From NCBI GenBank assembly GCA_020137815.1, contig WFME01000014.1, positions 1 through 47,092 on the forward strand: a stretch of 47,092 nt of DNA, given 5' to 3'. Both the position numbers and the translations under genes were made by a program. Positions 1 to 8,716 of this stretch are shown here, in pieces. The DNA is from Hormiphora californensis. Taxonomy: Eukaryota; Ctenophora; Tentaculata; Cydippida; Pleurobrachiidae. Each line of letters starts with the position of its first letter. Within the stretch, counting starts at the first letter, position 1. Below the pieces are notes generated by a model. That model did not search any database. It had not been told where the DNA came from and saw only the letters and a program-made list of their open reading frames with translations.

Positions 1-336
1 GGGCGTTCGAAAGCTCTCGAGGTGCTGAAGTAATTGAATGTAACTGGAAGTAATTACATGTAATTACATGTAATTAAAGGGTAATTACATGTAATAAAAG
101 GTCTGCATGACCCCAAATGATAATTTAAAAATTTTGACGTATTTGGAGCAATTGGAAGGAGTAGAAAGGCGTTCTAGGGTGCGTTCGAAAGCTCTCGAGG
201 TGCTAAGTAATTGGAATGTAATTGGAGGTAATTACATGTAATTAAAGGGTAATTACATGTAATTAAAGGGTATTACATGTAATTAAAAGGTCTGCATGAT
301 CCCAAATGATAATTTAAACATATTTTGACGTATTTA
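1..336. repeat. Satellite remnant, short-monomer form
   Basis: Two copies of a ~180-bp unit (CGTTCGAAAGCTCTCGAGGT recurs at about 4 and 182) with internal palindromic ATTACATGTAAT motifs. The same sequence is part of the ~468-bp satellite at 33260-36775, but here the segment holding GAGGCCCTGAGACC is absent, so this is a shorter monomer type. The array is cut by a miniature element at 337 and resumes at 602. Confidence 0.85.
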
Positions 337-601
337 AAGTCGAATTTTTTAATCAAGGGACAGGGGGCCGCGCATTCAGAGAGGTCGTGCGGCGTTGTAT
401 TTGCGCGTGACAATCGAGATCAAGTTCCTGGCAATCTTAAGACTTGAACCCGGAAGCGTTGGAAAGATAATTTTAAGACCTTTTCAACGCAACCAAGATC
501 AAGTCTTTATCTTATCAGGAAAAGGAGATATGAGCGAAAACATTTAGCACGCGCAAAAAGACTTTGTAAATGCGCGGCCCCTTGATTAAAAAATTCGACT
601 A
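337..601. mobile_element. Miniature inverted-repeat element, family A (intact copy)
   Basis: 265-bp element with inverted ends (left AAGTCGAATTTTTTAATCAA, right its reverse complement with a terminal mismatch), flanked by TA on both sides (335-336 and 602-603). The flanking satellite reads continuously across it, so it inserted into the satellite with a TA duplication. It has no coding capacity. A TA duplication fits Tc1/mariner/pogo-type mobilisation; the superfamily is inferred only from that. Confidence 0.85.
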
Positions 602-700
602 TAGAGCAATTGGAAGGAGTAGAAAGGTGTTCTAGGGTGCGTTCGAAAGCTCTCGAGGTGCTGAAGTAATTGGAAGTATGTAATTACATGTATGTACGAG
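602..700. repeat. Satellite remnant, continuation after the family A insertion
   Basis: The sequence from AGCAATTGGAAGGAGTAGAA onward matches the satellite monomer and ends in truncated ATTACATG motifs near 700. Confidence 0.8.
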
Positions 701-904
701 TAAATAAACTAGCATCTTACAAATAATTTCAGGACCCAGCAAGGCTGGGTCCAATGGGTCCAGGACCCACTTTTTGGACGAAAGAAGAGAAGAAAATGGG
801 AAAACTTGCCAAAAAGTGAAAAAATGGTCAAAAAAAGTGAAAAATTGAGCCGATTTTCAATTTAATAAACGAATGCGCGCGAGAAAAAGCTAATGTGGCA
901 GCGC
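701..904. other. Noncoding DNA with a small perfect hairpin
   Basis: No gene seen. At 732-752 a 9-bp perfect stem (GGACCCAGC / GCTGGGTCC) closes a three-base loop and is followed by a second overlapping palindrome (TGGGTCCAGGACCCA). The remainder is A-rich. Confidence 0.5.
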
Positions 905-1104
905 TATCCAGTATGGCGGCGCATTGACACAAAATCAAAAAAAATAAAAACATGAAAAAATAAAAAAACGTGTTTCAAAAAACATGTTTTTAAAAAAACA
1001 TTTTTTCGAAAATTTTGATTTTGCGTCAATGCGCCACGTAAGCCGGCTCAATGACGCAAAATCATGTTTTCGAAAATTGTTATTTTGCGTCAATGCGCCA
1101 CGTA
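905..1104. repeat. Inverted-repeat sequence built on a GCGCATTGACGCAAAAT motif
   Basis: Opposed copies of a motif like GGCGCATTGACACAAAATC occur near 915-940, 1015-1035, 1050-1065 and 1083-1100, separated by A/T-rich spacer. It looks like one or two degraded miniature elements sharing ends. Target duplications are not clear. Confidence 0.5.
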
Positions 1105-1256
1105 AAGTCCATTTTTTTTCAACTGTTCACCCAAAATTGAAATTTCAGTGAAATTTAAAACTTTCGTGGCGCGCGCTACACGTTAACATGTGATAGACGC
1201 GCAAAACAATTCCGCGCACGACTTTGGGGGGTGAACAGTTGAAAAAAAAAGGAGTA
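1105..1256. mobile_element. Miniature inverted-repeat element, family C copy 1
   Basis: 152 bp, left end AAGTCCATTTTTTTTCAACT, right end its inverse with a decayed terminus, TA at 1103-1104 and 1257-1258. The interior holds CTACACGTTAACATGTGAT, also found in family C copy 2 and, split by an insertion, in the family B copy at 7903. Confidence 0.75.
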
Positions 1257-1261
1257 TAATA

Positions 1262-1756
1262 TAGTCGCATTTTTTAATCAAGGGACAGGGGCCGCGCATT
1301 TACAAAAGTCTTTTTGCGCGTGCTAAACGTTTTCGATCATATCTTCTGTTCCTGATAAGATAAAGACTCGATCTTGGTTGCGTTGAAAAGGTCTTAAAAT
1401 TAAAGTCGGATTTTTTGAAACTGTCACCCCCCTGAAATAACAAATTTTGCCATATCTCCGGTTCCTGATAAGATAGAGACTTGAAATTTGGAGGTTCGGA
1501 AGAACTTAGCAAGATCTTCGTAACCTCCAAATTTCAAGTCTCTATCTCTTCAGGAACCGGATTTATGGCCATTTACAAAATTTGAAAATACCCAGGGGGG
1601 TGACAGTTTCAAAAAATCCGACTTTATCTTTCTAACGCTTCCGGGTTCAAGTCTTAAGATTGCCAGGAACCTGATCTCGATTATCACACGCAAATACAAA
1701 GCCGCGCGACCCCTCTGAATGCGCGGCCCCTGTCCCTTGATTAAAAAATTCGAGTA
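1262..1756. mobile_element. Miniature inverted-repeat element, family A copy 2 (carries a nested insertion)
   Basis: The ends match the element at 337-601 (TTTTTTAATCAAGGG and CCTTGATTAAAAAATTCG), with TA at 1260-1261 and 1757-1758. It lies in the opposite orientation to the 337 copy. Removing 1403-1624 plus one TA restores a sequence colinear with the reverse complement of the 337 copy, so this copy is interrupted by a younger element. Confidence 0.85.
1403..1624. mobile_element. Miniature inverted-repeat element, family B copy 1, nested in family A
   Basis: 222 bp, ends AAGTCGGATTTTTTGAAACT and inverse, TA at 1401-1402 and 1625-1626. The interior is a long imperfect palindrome (GAAATTTGGAGGTT opposite AACCTCCAAATTTC). 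The uninterrupted family A copy at 337-601 supplies the empty site, proving the insertion and the TA duplication. Confidence 0.9.
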
Positions 1757-1792
1757 TATCAGGAGCCAGAGATATGATCGAAACAACTGAGA

Positions 1793-1827
1793 AAAAAACT
1801 TTTCCACGATGCGTGGGAAAGTTTTTT
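1793..1827. repeat. Short hairpin
   Basis: AAAAAACTTTTCCACG faces CGTGGGAAAGTTTTTT across a very short loop, one bulge or mismatch in about 16 pairs. It lies between two miniature elements. No function can be assigned. Confidence 0.5.
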
Positions 1828-1865
1828 GCGTGCCCCCCGTTCACATTATTAAAAATCAGACTTTA

Positions 1866-2011
1866 AAGTCCATTTTTATTCAACTGTTCACCCCTCAACT
1901 CGTGCGATATTTTAATTTACGCTGCGCGCACTACACGTTAACATGTGATAAACGCGCAAAACAATTCCGCCCACGACTTTGGGGGGTGAACAGTTGAAAA
2001 AAAATGGACTC
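1866..2011. mobile_element. Miniature inverted-repeat element, family C copy 2
   Basis: 146 bp; left end AAGTCCATTTTTATTCAACT, right end its inverse TTGAAAAAAAATGGACTC; TA at 1864-1865 and 2012-2013. The interior matches copy 1 (CTACACGTTAACATGTGAT, then GCGCAAAACAATTCCG). Confidence 0.85.
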
Positions 2012-2022
2012 TAATTGCCATA

Positions 2023-2178
2023 CCTCGACGTGAAATTCGACCTGGAATGAGGCGCGCATTCGTAGTGACAGAGACACAAAGACTAACGAGAGAGAAGAGT
2101 TGAAGCGCGACATCATTTGCTTACTGCGGCACATCTCTCTGATGCGCACCTCATTCCAGGTCAAATTTCACGTCGGAA
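2023..2178. mobile_element. Miniature inverted-repeat element, family E
   Basis: About 31 bp of inverted ends (CGACGTGAAATTCGACCTGG left, CCAGGTCAAATTTCACGTCG right). TA occurs at 2021-2022 and 2179-2180, but the outermost 2-3 bases of the two ends differ, so the exact boundary is less certain than for families A-C. Confidence 0.65.
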
Positions 2179-2180
2179 TA

Positions 2181-2790
2181 TGTCGGATGTCCACTGTCAG
2201 ACACATAAAAAAAGAGATTTCAATAAATTCTTAACAAATTGTATTAAACATACACACATTATAGAAAATATACACCGGGAGCCGGGAGGAGTCAAATCCT
2301 AACAATTTCAGTAGCCAAGTAATTGCACTTACACTAAAATTTGGAGATACGAAAGATAGGTAATTTTTAATTCACACCCCAACTGTTTCAATGACACTGA
2401 GGAGGTAGCCTCACCCTTAAACAGAAACCCAGTAATATCGTTGTTATAAGTATTTATTTTATGTGTGATTTGAAAATGCAATTACTTGTTACCGCAAGCC
2501 CGACAACAAGAAATAATCATGTTATTAGGGTCAGCACACCCCAACCAATATGTTCATTCATAATGCTACGTTATCCCGCCAACCATATATTATGTGAAGG
2601 TGAGAATAGCATAGGAAAGAGAGTTTTCAAAAGTGGTTGGGTGTCTGGCTTAAGATAAATCTTCGTCAATTTTATCATTTGTGTGCTGACCTCAACGCCA
2701 TACAACAGCAGTAATACATGTAAAAAACATCAAGCCAGATCAATCTCGGATTTCATCCACCACTGTACATATTATACATTATACAACAAT
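2181..2790. other. No gene recognised
   Basis: A/T-rich unique sequence. I see no convincing exon, repeat or RNA structure here. Confidence 0.5.
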
Positions 2791-2792
2791 TA

Positions 2793-2958
2793 CAGTTGTA
2801 CCCCGATTTAACGGCATAATAATCTTCCCCCAATATAGTAAATTAATAGTATTTGTCCCCGATTTAACAGGGGGGGGGGAGCAGTCGACCTCAAAAAGTA
2901 TGGCGGAAAACGAACAAAACCTTCCCCCCGAGGGTGCCATTAAATTAGGGTCTAACTG
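2793..2958. mobile_element. Miniature element, family G (CAGT-ended, pogo/Tigger-like) copy 1
   Basis: 166 bp with inverted ends CAGTTGTACCCCGATTTAAC and its diverged inverse ending CTAACTG, flanked by TA at 2791-2792 and 2959-2960. CAGT... termini with a TA target are typical of pogo/Tigger-class elements (established). Further copies lie at 3085 and 38804, with partial ones near 7005-7045, 9065-9105 and 26300. Confidence 0.75.
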
Positions 2959-3084
2959 TATCCATTATACAATGAAAAACAAAACATAAAATATAACATC
3001 CACCACATGTAAGAATTTCACGCACGAAATCGGCAGGGAAACCGATAAACATTTGAAAAAATGGACTCATGTCAGTAGTCAATA

Positions 3085-3186
3085 GAGTCGGACCCCGATT
3101 TACCGGGAGGATAAACTTCCCCACGAAATAGAAAGTCTGCAGTCTTTGACCCGACAAAGGCATCCCGGTAAATTGGGGTCCGACTA
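3085..3186. mobile_element. Miniature element, family G copy 2
   Basis: 102 bp, ends AGTCGGACCCCGATTTACCG and inverse (GTAAATTGGGGTCCGACT), TA at 3083-3084 and 3187-3188. No coding capacity. Confidence 0.8.
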
Positions 3187-3188
3187 TA

Positions 3189-3620
3189 TCTACATTACCA
3201 TTAACTTTTTAACTATCTCAACCACATAAAATCATACTCTTTCTGATCTTAAAATTTAAAAATAACATAGAAAAGCTATGTAGGGCATCCACTCCATCGA
3301 CTTAAATGGATTCATAGCTCCACCTTCACGTTGGCGCTCCCAAAGAAGATTTAAAATGCCTCATTCCTCTGAATACGACTTCTTGAATCTGATTGATGGG
3401 ATCAGGTGTTAATATAAAAAACATACTTAACAAAATGCATACTTAAATAAGAGTATGCACAATCATACTACTTACTAAGCAAATTGTGTGACACACGTCA
3501 CCTAGCAACTACACTTGCACATGCAATTATTAGAGGGGCCTGGACACTTCTCTCCCGGTTGCAGTTGGGTACCAAAGGGGCAATTCAATTTTGCACGTGC
3601 ATTCTTTTACTTCTGTCCTG
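3189..3620. other. No gene recognised
   Basis: Unique A/T-rich sequence without a supportable feature. Confidence 0.4.
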
Positions 3621-3842
3621 ATGTCTAGCTCTTCCACCCCAAGCGCTATTCGGCAAAGTTTATGATCTAGGTCCGGGAGAACTGCTGCTGTCAGGGAGCA
3701 GGCTAGAGAATATGACAGATTACGCCAACGTGTTCAAGCGAGCCAATCAACGACTACTGGTAGCTTTACCCAACGTCGCCCAAGGGTGATTACTCCAATC
3801 GAATGGGAGTCGAATATAGAAATCTCCGAATCGGCTACATAG
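3621..3842 (+). pseudogene. Short basic ORF interrupted by one in-frame TGA
   Basis: From ATG at 3621 the frame reads 14 Ser/Thr-rich codons, then TGA at 3663-3665, then 58 further codons to TAG at 3840-3842. The downstream part is basic and Arg/Gln-rich (for example TAAVREQAREYDRLRQRV) and reads like real protein, with no second stop. It could be a decayed gene start, an exon entered through the AG just after the TGA (GATCTAG|GTCC), or chance. I do not recognise the family. Confidence 0.3.
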
Positions 3843-4107
3843 TGGCCAAGTTTTCACGTGATGAATTTCTGGAACAGTACTGCACCTCCCTGACATTGAT
3901 CTCTTAAATTCGCACCTTGACATTTCAGGAAGCCCAGAGCATACAACAACATGGGTGGGGAGAAAGTGAGAGATAGGCTAGGAACGGATAGTGCAGGTTA
4001 TGTCAGCGTTCCCTAATCCAGCTACCATTTCCCCGAAATTCGCACGTAGGGCGAACGGGCCTACTAGTAGGTACTAGTCCATTTGTTAATTATCAGCTAA
4101 CTATTAC

Positions 4108-4268
4108 CTGTCCATTTGAGTGGTTGGCCAGGTAGGGTAGAGTGTGTAGGGAGAGAAGGGCTGGTGGTCAGGAGGGGTGGCGGATTGCTGTGCTGGCGTA
4201 GACGAGGGCGGTGTAACGGAAGCCGGGGGTGCTGAAACATCCTCCACAGAACGAGTCAGCCGCTTACC
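4108..4268 (-). CDS. Candidate exon c, duplication copy 1 (Pro/Ser/Thr-rich, unknown gene)
   Basis: On the minus strand an acceptor (CTCTCACAG) at 4270-4269 precedes 161 bp of open frame ending at a donor (CAG|GTAATAG). The peptide begins GKRLTRSVEDVSAPPASV and is rich in Pro, Ser and Thr. Phase 0 entry matches the exit phase of exon b; its exit phase (2) does not match exon a of the next block, so a complete gene model is not established. The duplicate at 7656-7816 is essentially identical. Family not recognised. Confidence 0.35.
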
Positions 4269-4430
4269 CTGTGAGAGACAGTTCAAAGGGGGAAACAAGG
4301 TCGAGCATTGGCAAGGGAATAGTGAATATAGTTGTAGAAACTTGAAGTTATATTGTTAACAGAATTTTAAGAAATCAGGACTAATCAAAATTGACTAAAA
4401 CAATTAAAAGATTGCCTTACCTGGGCGAAA

Positions 4431-4577
4431 TTCGATCCGATGGGGCCAAAGCAGTTAGAGTTACTTCCAGAGGGAGGTGGGTTCGGTTTAACCACTGATC
4501 CTCCGAAACTACCATTGTTAGCAGTAGTAGGGGCGGTGGAGGGCGGTATCACAACTTCCATGACAACGGGGCTGTTG
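4431..4577 (-). pseudogene. Candidate exon b, copy 1, 3-prime part, disrupted by a transposon
   Basis: The downstream part of an exon whose intact version is 8787-8984. It ends at the donor CCCAG|GTAAGG. The upstream part of the exon lies at 6884-6924; between them sits the 2298-bp element at 4578-6875 with an 8-bp target duplication. The encoded segment is Gly/Asn/Pro/Ser-rich and of unknown function. In copy 1 this exon can no longer be read through. Confidence 0.45.
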
Positions 4578-6875
4578 GGGGGGGCCGTCACCTTTTTTTT
4601 GTCTACTTTTGTCTACTTTTGTCTACAGCACTTTGAAAATTTCAGTGCAAAGTAGACAAAAGTAGACAAAAGTAGACAAAAGTAGACAAAAGTAGACAAA
4701 AAATTTTCAAGTACAGAAAACAATTTCTGCATTTTCTGTAATTGTTAAGTATTTTCATATTATACTTTGGATATGTTTTTTATTAATTATTCATATTCCA
4801 ATGGCCCCTTCTTTATTCCTAAATTAGAAAAACAATTACTGTAGTCGAGTGTAGACAAGAGTGTTTGGGGGTAAAGAGGGGGCAATTGAAAACGAAACTA
4901 CTAATAGAAACGTAGATAAAGTATTATATGAGAATACTTAACAAGTGCAGAAAATTTAAAAAATATTTTCTAAATCGTTTTCTAAACTTGAAATTTTTTG
5001 TCTACTTTTGTCTACTTTTGTCTACAGGTGTTCCTAAATTGTTCTAAGAGTGTTTGGGAGTAAAGAGGGGGCAATTGAAGTCACAAACACCCGTACACAC
5101 ATAAATATAGTCCCAATAGAGAACATGGAAATACATATCAAGGATAGAAATTGTTTGGGAATTGTTTTCTAAACTTGAAAACTTTTTGTCTACTTTTGTC
5201 TACTTTTGTCTACAGGTGTTCCTAAAGTGTTCTAAGAGTGGTTGGGGGTAAAGAGGGGGCAATTGAAGTCACAAACACCCATACACACATAAATAGAGAA
5301 CATGGAAACACATATCAAGGATAGAAACCGTTTTCTAAACTTGAAATTTTTTGTCTACTTTTGTCTACTTTTGTCTACAGGTGTTCCTAAAGTGTTCTAA
5401 GAGTGTTTGGGGGTAAAGAGGGAGCAATTGAAGTCACAAACACCCGTACACACATAAATATAGTCCCAATAGAGAACATGGAAATACATATCAAGGATAG
5501 AAATTGTTTGGGAATTGTTTTCTAAACTTGAAAACTTTTTGTCTACTTTTGTCTACTTTTGTCTACAGGTGTTCCTAAAGTGTTCTAAGAGTGTTTGGGG
5601 GTAAAGAGGGGGCAATTGAAGTCACAAACACCCGTACACACATAAATATAGTCCCAATAGAGAACATAGAAATACATATCAAGGATAGAAATTGATTGGG
5701 AATTGTTTTCTAAACTTGAAAACTTTTTGTCTACTTTTGTCTACAGGTGTTCCTAAAGTGTTCTAAGAGTGTTTGGGGGTAAAGAGGGGGCAATTGAAGT
5801 CACAAACACCCATACACACATAAATAGAGAACATGGAAACACATATCAAGGATAGAAATCGTTTTCTAAACTTGAAATTTTTTGTCTACTTTTGTCTACT
5901 TTTGTCAACAGGTGTTCCTAAAGTGTTCTAAGAGTGTTTGGGGGTAAAGAGGGAGCAATTGAAGTCACAAACACCCGTACACACATAAATATAGTCCCAA
6001 TAGAGAACATGGAAATACATATCAAGGATAGAAATTGTTTGGGAATTGTTTTCTAAACTTGAAAACTTTTTGTCTACTTTTGTCTACTTTTGTCTACAGG
6101 TGTTCCTAAAGTGTTCTAAGAGTGGTTGGGGGTAAAAAGGGGGCAATTGAAGTCACAAACACCCATACACACATAAATAGAGAACATGGAAACACATATC
6201 AAGGATAGAAATCGTTTTCTAAACTTGAAATTTTTTGTCTACTTTTGTCTACTTTTGTCTACAGGTGTTCCTAAAGTGTTCTAAGAGTGTTTGGGGGTAA
6301 AGAGGGAGCAATTGAAGTCACAAACACCCGTACACACATAAATATAGTCCCAATAGAGAACATGGAAATACATATCAAGGATAGAAATTGTTTGGGAATT
6401 GTTTTCTAAACTTGAAAACTTTTTGTCTACTTTTGTCTACTTTTGTCTACAGGTGTTCCTAAAGTGTTCTAAGAGTGGTTGGGGGTAAAGAGGGGGCAAT
6501 TGAAGTCACAAACACCCTTACACACATAAATAGAGAACATGGAAATACATATCAAGGATAGAAATGGTTTTCTAAACTTAAATTTTTTTGTCTACTTTTG
6601 TCTACTTTTGTCTACAGGTGTTCCTAACGTGTTCTAAGAGTGTTTATGGATAAAAGGGGGTAATTAAAATCGAAATTACTAATAGAAACGTAGATAAAGT
6701 GTATGAGAATACTTAACAAGTGCAGAAAATGTTTAAAAAAATTTCTTAACTTGAAAAAAAAGTTTTGTCTACTTTTGTCTACTTTTGTCTACATTTGTCT
6801 ACTTTTGTCTACACTTTCATTTTCAAAATCTGGTGCAATGTTCCTGTAGACAAAAAAAAAGGTGACGGCCCCCCC
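4578..6875. mobile_element. Non-autonomous DNA transposon, family K (poly-G ends, 8-bp target duplication, GTCTAC repeats)
   Basis: 2298 bp with perfect inverted ends GGGGGGGCCGTCACCTTTTT / its complement, flanked by the 8-bp direct repeat GGCTGTTG (4570-4577 and 6876-6883). Duplication copy 2 holds the same 8 bp once at the equivalent site, so the insertion is proven by an empty site. Subterminal regions are packed with GTCTACTTTT (right) and GTAGACAAAA (left) units, as expected for transposase-binding arrays. The middle is a tandem array. There is no ORF for a transposase. Eight-bp duplications are typical of hAT and a few other superfamilies; the assignment is inference. Confidence 0.85.
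5026..6650. repeat. Higher-order tandem array inside the family K element
   Basis: Ten AGGTGTTCCTAA repeats start at 5026, 5214, 5379, 5567, 5745, 5910, 6098, 6263, 6451 and 6616, giving spacings 188, 165, 188, 178, 165, 188, 165, 188, 165. Long monomers contain ATATAGTCCCAATAGAG and TTGTTTGGGAA; short monomers lack both. The order is L S L L S L S L S, a dimeric 353-bp higher-order pattern with one LL break. Each monomer ends in two or three GTCTACTTTT units. Confidence 0.9.
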
Positions 6876-6883
6876 GGCTGTTG

Positions 6884-6924
6884 CTATGGTGATGATGATT
6901 CTCCATGTCGTGATTGACACGGTC
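6884..6924 (-). pseudogene. Candidate exon b, copy 1, 5-prime part
   Basis: Upstream fragment of the exon split by the family K insertion. The acceptor CCGCTCAG precedes GACCGTG at 6924, and the fragment encodes the His-rich run seen intact in copy 2 (8787-8984). Confidence 0.4.
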
Positions 6925-7048
6925 CTGAGCGGGGGCAGATCATTAGCCGACAAAATATACAATTATGTGTGTTGTGTGTAGTGTGATTTGAAATGTTGAA
7001 ATCAGGATCCGGTAAATCGGGGACCGGGAAATAGAGGTCTGACTGTAC

Positions 7049-7223
7049 CTGGTCGGGGTGCCGAGTGGGGCCGTGGTGCGGTATCCTCGGTAGTGGTGCT
7101 GGATGGTGTAGCGGAAGAAGAGGATGAGATTGTTGAGGAGGATGATGTTGTCATCATCACGTTAGTAGTTGGACCTGGTGGTGTTGTCGCCGCGGTGGTG
7201 AGCTCCATCAGATTTTCTATATC
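7049..7223 (-). CDS. Candidate exon a, copy 1 (Ser/Thr-rich)
   Basis: Acceptor TTACCCAG before GATATAG, 175 bp of open frame, donor CCAG|GTACAG. The peptide is dominated by Ser and Thr (MELTTAATTPPGPTTNVMM, then a Ser/Thr run). It exits in phase 1, whereas exon b needs phase 0, so direct a-to-b splicing would hit a stop. A family G-like sequence begins at the TA of the donor GTA and may have altered splicing. Unknown family. Confidence 0.3.
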
Positions 7224-7228
7224 CTGGG

Positions 7229-7455
7229 TAATGATGAGAGAAGAGTAATGGTTAGTTGGGGCTGGGTAATGGTGAGAGAAGAGTAATGGTTAGTTGGGGC
7301 TGGGTAATGGTGAGAGAAGGGTAATGGTTAGTTGGGGCTGGGTAATGGTGAGAGAAGAGTAATGGTTAGTTGAGACTGGGTTATGGTGAGAGAAGGGTAA
7401 TAATTAGTTGAGACTGGGTTATGGTGAGAGAAGGGTAATAATTAGTTTGGATTGA
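7229..7455. repeat. ~38-bp minisatellite, copy 1
   Basis: About six copies of a unit containing GGTAATGGTGAGAGAAGAGT and GGTTAGTTGGGGCTG. The matching array in duplication copy 2 (9289-9620) has about nine copies, so the array has changed length since the duplication. Confidence 0.85.
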
Positions 7456-7655
7456 GGGTGTGAAGGCGGGTTATAAAATCCTACTGTAAATCCTACTGAT
7501 TTAATGTGTTAGTATCCCTTAATGACAGAATGATTAGGTATTAGCATAACAAAACGGGAGGGGGGGGGAATAAATAAATATCCACATCAAAACAGAATTA
7601 CCTGAAAATCACAAATTACCTTAGATTTCACGAGTCTCCTACTGCTAACTATTAC

Positions 7656-7816
7656 CTGTCCATTTGAGTGGTTGGCCAGGTAGGGTAGAGTGTGTAGGGA
7701 GAGAAGGGCTGGTGGTCAGGAGGGGTGGCGGATTGCTGTGCTGGCGTAGACGAGGGCGGTGTAACGGAAGCCGGGGGTGCTGAAACATCCTCCACAGAAC
7801 GAGTCAGCCGCTTACC
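7656..7816 (-). CDS. Candidate exon c, duplication copy 2
   Basis: Same exon as 4108-4268, encoding an identical peptide. The acceptor and donor are intact and phase 0 entry matches exon b (8787-8984). The intron between b and c contains the nested B/D insertion. Pro/Ser-rich product of unknown family. Confidence 0.35.
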
Positions 7817-7902
7817 CTGTGAGAGACAGTTCAAAGGGGGAAACAAGGTCGAGCATTGGCAAGGGAATAGAGTGAATAAAGTTGTAGAAACTTGAAGTTA
7901 TA

Positions 7903-8716
7903 AAGTCGGATTTTTTGAAACTGTCACCGCGCATGTGAAATGTATCAATTTTGATGCACACACTACACGTTAAAGTAAGAGTGGCACACCGTGTTTTCTC
8001 ACAAAACTTAGTGGATGAACGGGGAGTACCACCAGGACCATTGGTACGGTATCGAAAATTTCCAATTCTGTCTCGTTCATTAGTTATGACGTAATATGTT
8101 CATTATTTCAACTTTCATAAAATTGCTTTACAGAAAAATCTGTGCATTTTGGATTGAAATGGATGCTTGCATCGTGTTCAGCGTCAAAAAATAGCCGGGG
8201 TACCAAATTTTGGTGTCTCTACCTTGTCTGTGACGCGAGATATCGACAAATATCAAAAACGACCAAAGTGAGAGAAAGAGAGTTTGTTACAAGTGGGTGG
8301 CGCGCACAAACAACTAGCACCCAAAGATAACAAACTCTCTTTCTCCCATTTTGGTCGTTTTTGATAATTGTCGATATCTCGCGTCCCAGACAAGGTAGAG
8401 ACACCAAAATTTGGTACCCCGGCTATTTTTTGACGCTGAACACGATGCAAGCATCCATTTCAATCCAAAATGCACAGATTTTTCTGTAAAGTAATTTTAT
8501 GAAAGTTGAAATAATGAACATATTACGTCATAACTAATGAACGAGACAGAATTGGAAATTTTCGATACCGTACCAATGGTCCTGGTGGTACTCCCCGTTC
8601 ATCCACTAAGTTTTGTGAGAAAACACGGCGCGCCACTCTTACTTTAACATGTGATGTGACACGCAAAAACATTCTGCGCACGAAAAGGGGGGTGACAGTT
8701 TCAAAAAATCTGACTT
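7903..8716. mobile_element. Miniature element, family B copy 2, carrying nested element D
   Basis: Ends AAGTCGGATTTTTTGAAACT / inverse with TGACAGTTTCAAAAAATCTG; TA at 7901-7902 and 8717-8718. Duplication copy 1 reads straight through the site (GAAGTTATATTGTTAAC near 4350), giving the empty site with a single TA. Removing element D leaves about 140 bp, close to the size of family C, with which it shares the central CACGTTAACATGTGAT. Confidence 0.95.
7973..8644. mobile_element. Element D: near-perfect foldback nested in family B
   Basis: 672 bp consisting almost wholly of two ~320-bp inverted arms (left 7973 to about 8293, right about 8325 to 8644) around a ~35-bp centre. Ends AAGTAAGAGTGGC / GCCACTCTTACTT; TA at 7971-7972 and 8645-8646. 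The uninterrupted family C sequence CACGTTAACATGTGAT shows the TA target. ORFs in it are mirror images of the palindrome, not genes. The termini resemble element H at 22232 (AAGTGAGAGTGG). Confidence 0.9.

Larger units (their letters stand above)
4097..7644. repeat. Tandem segmental duplication, copy 1
   Basis: The block from CTAACTATTACCTGTCC to AGTCTCCTACTG is repeated directly and immediately at 7645-9832. Outside insertions the copies are nearly identical base for base. Copy 1 is 1.24 kb once the 2.3-kb element at 4578-6875 is removed. The duplication carries three exon candidates on the minus strand and a ~38-bp minisatellite. Confidence 0.9.

Noticed and set aside
3663-3665. TGA as a selenocysteine or readthrough codon
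   Set aside because: No SECIS-like structure or readthrough context seen, and the ORF itself is uncertain.
5026-6650. Regularly spaced repeats considered as a CRISPR-like array
   Set aside because: The intervening sequences are themselves repeats of each other (higher-order satellite), and the context is a eukaryotic transposon.
8142-8450. Opposed ORFs in element D
   Set aside because: Mirror-image products of the palindrome on both strands.
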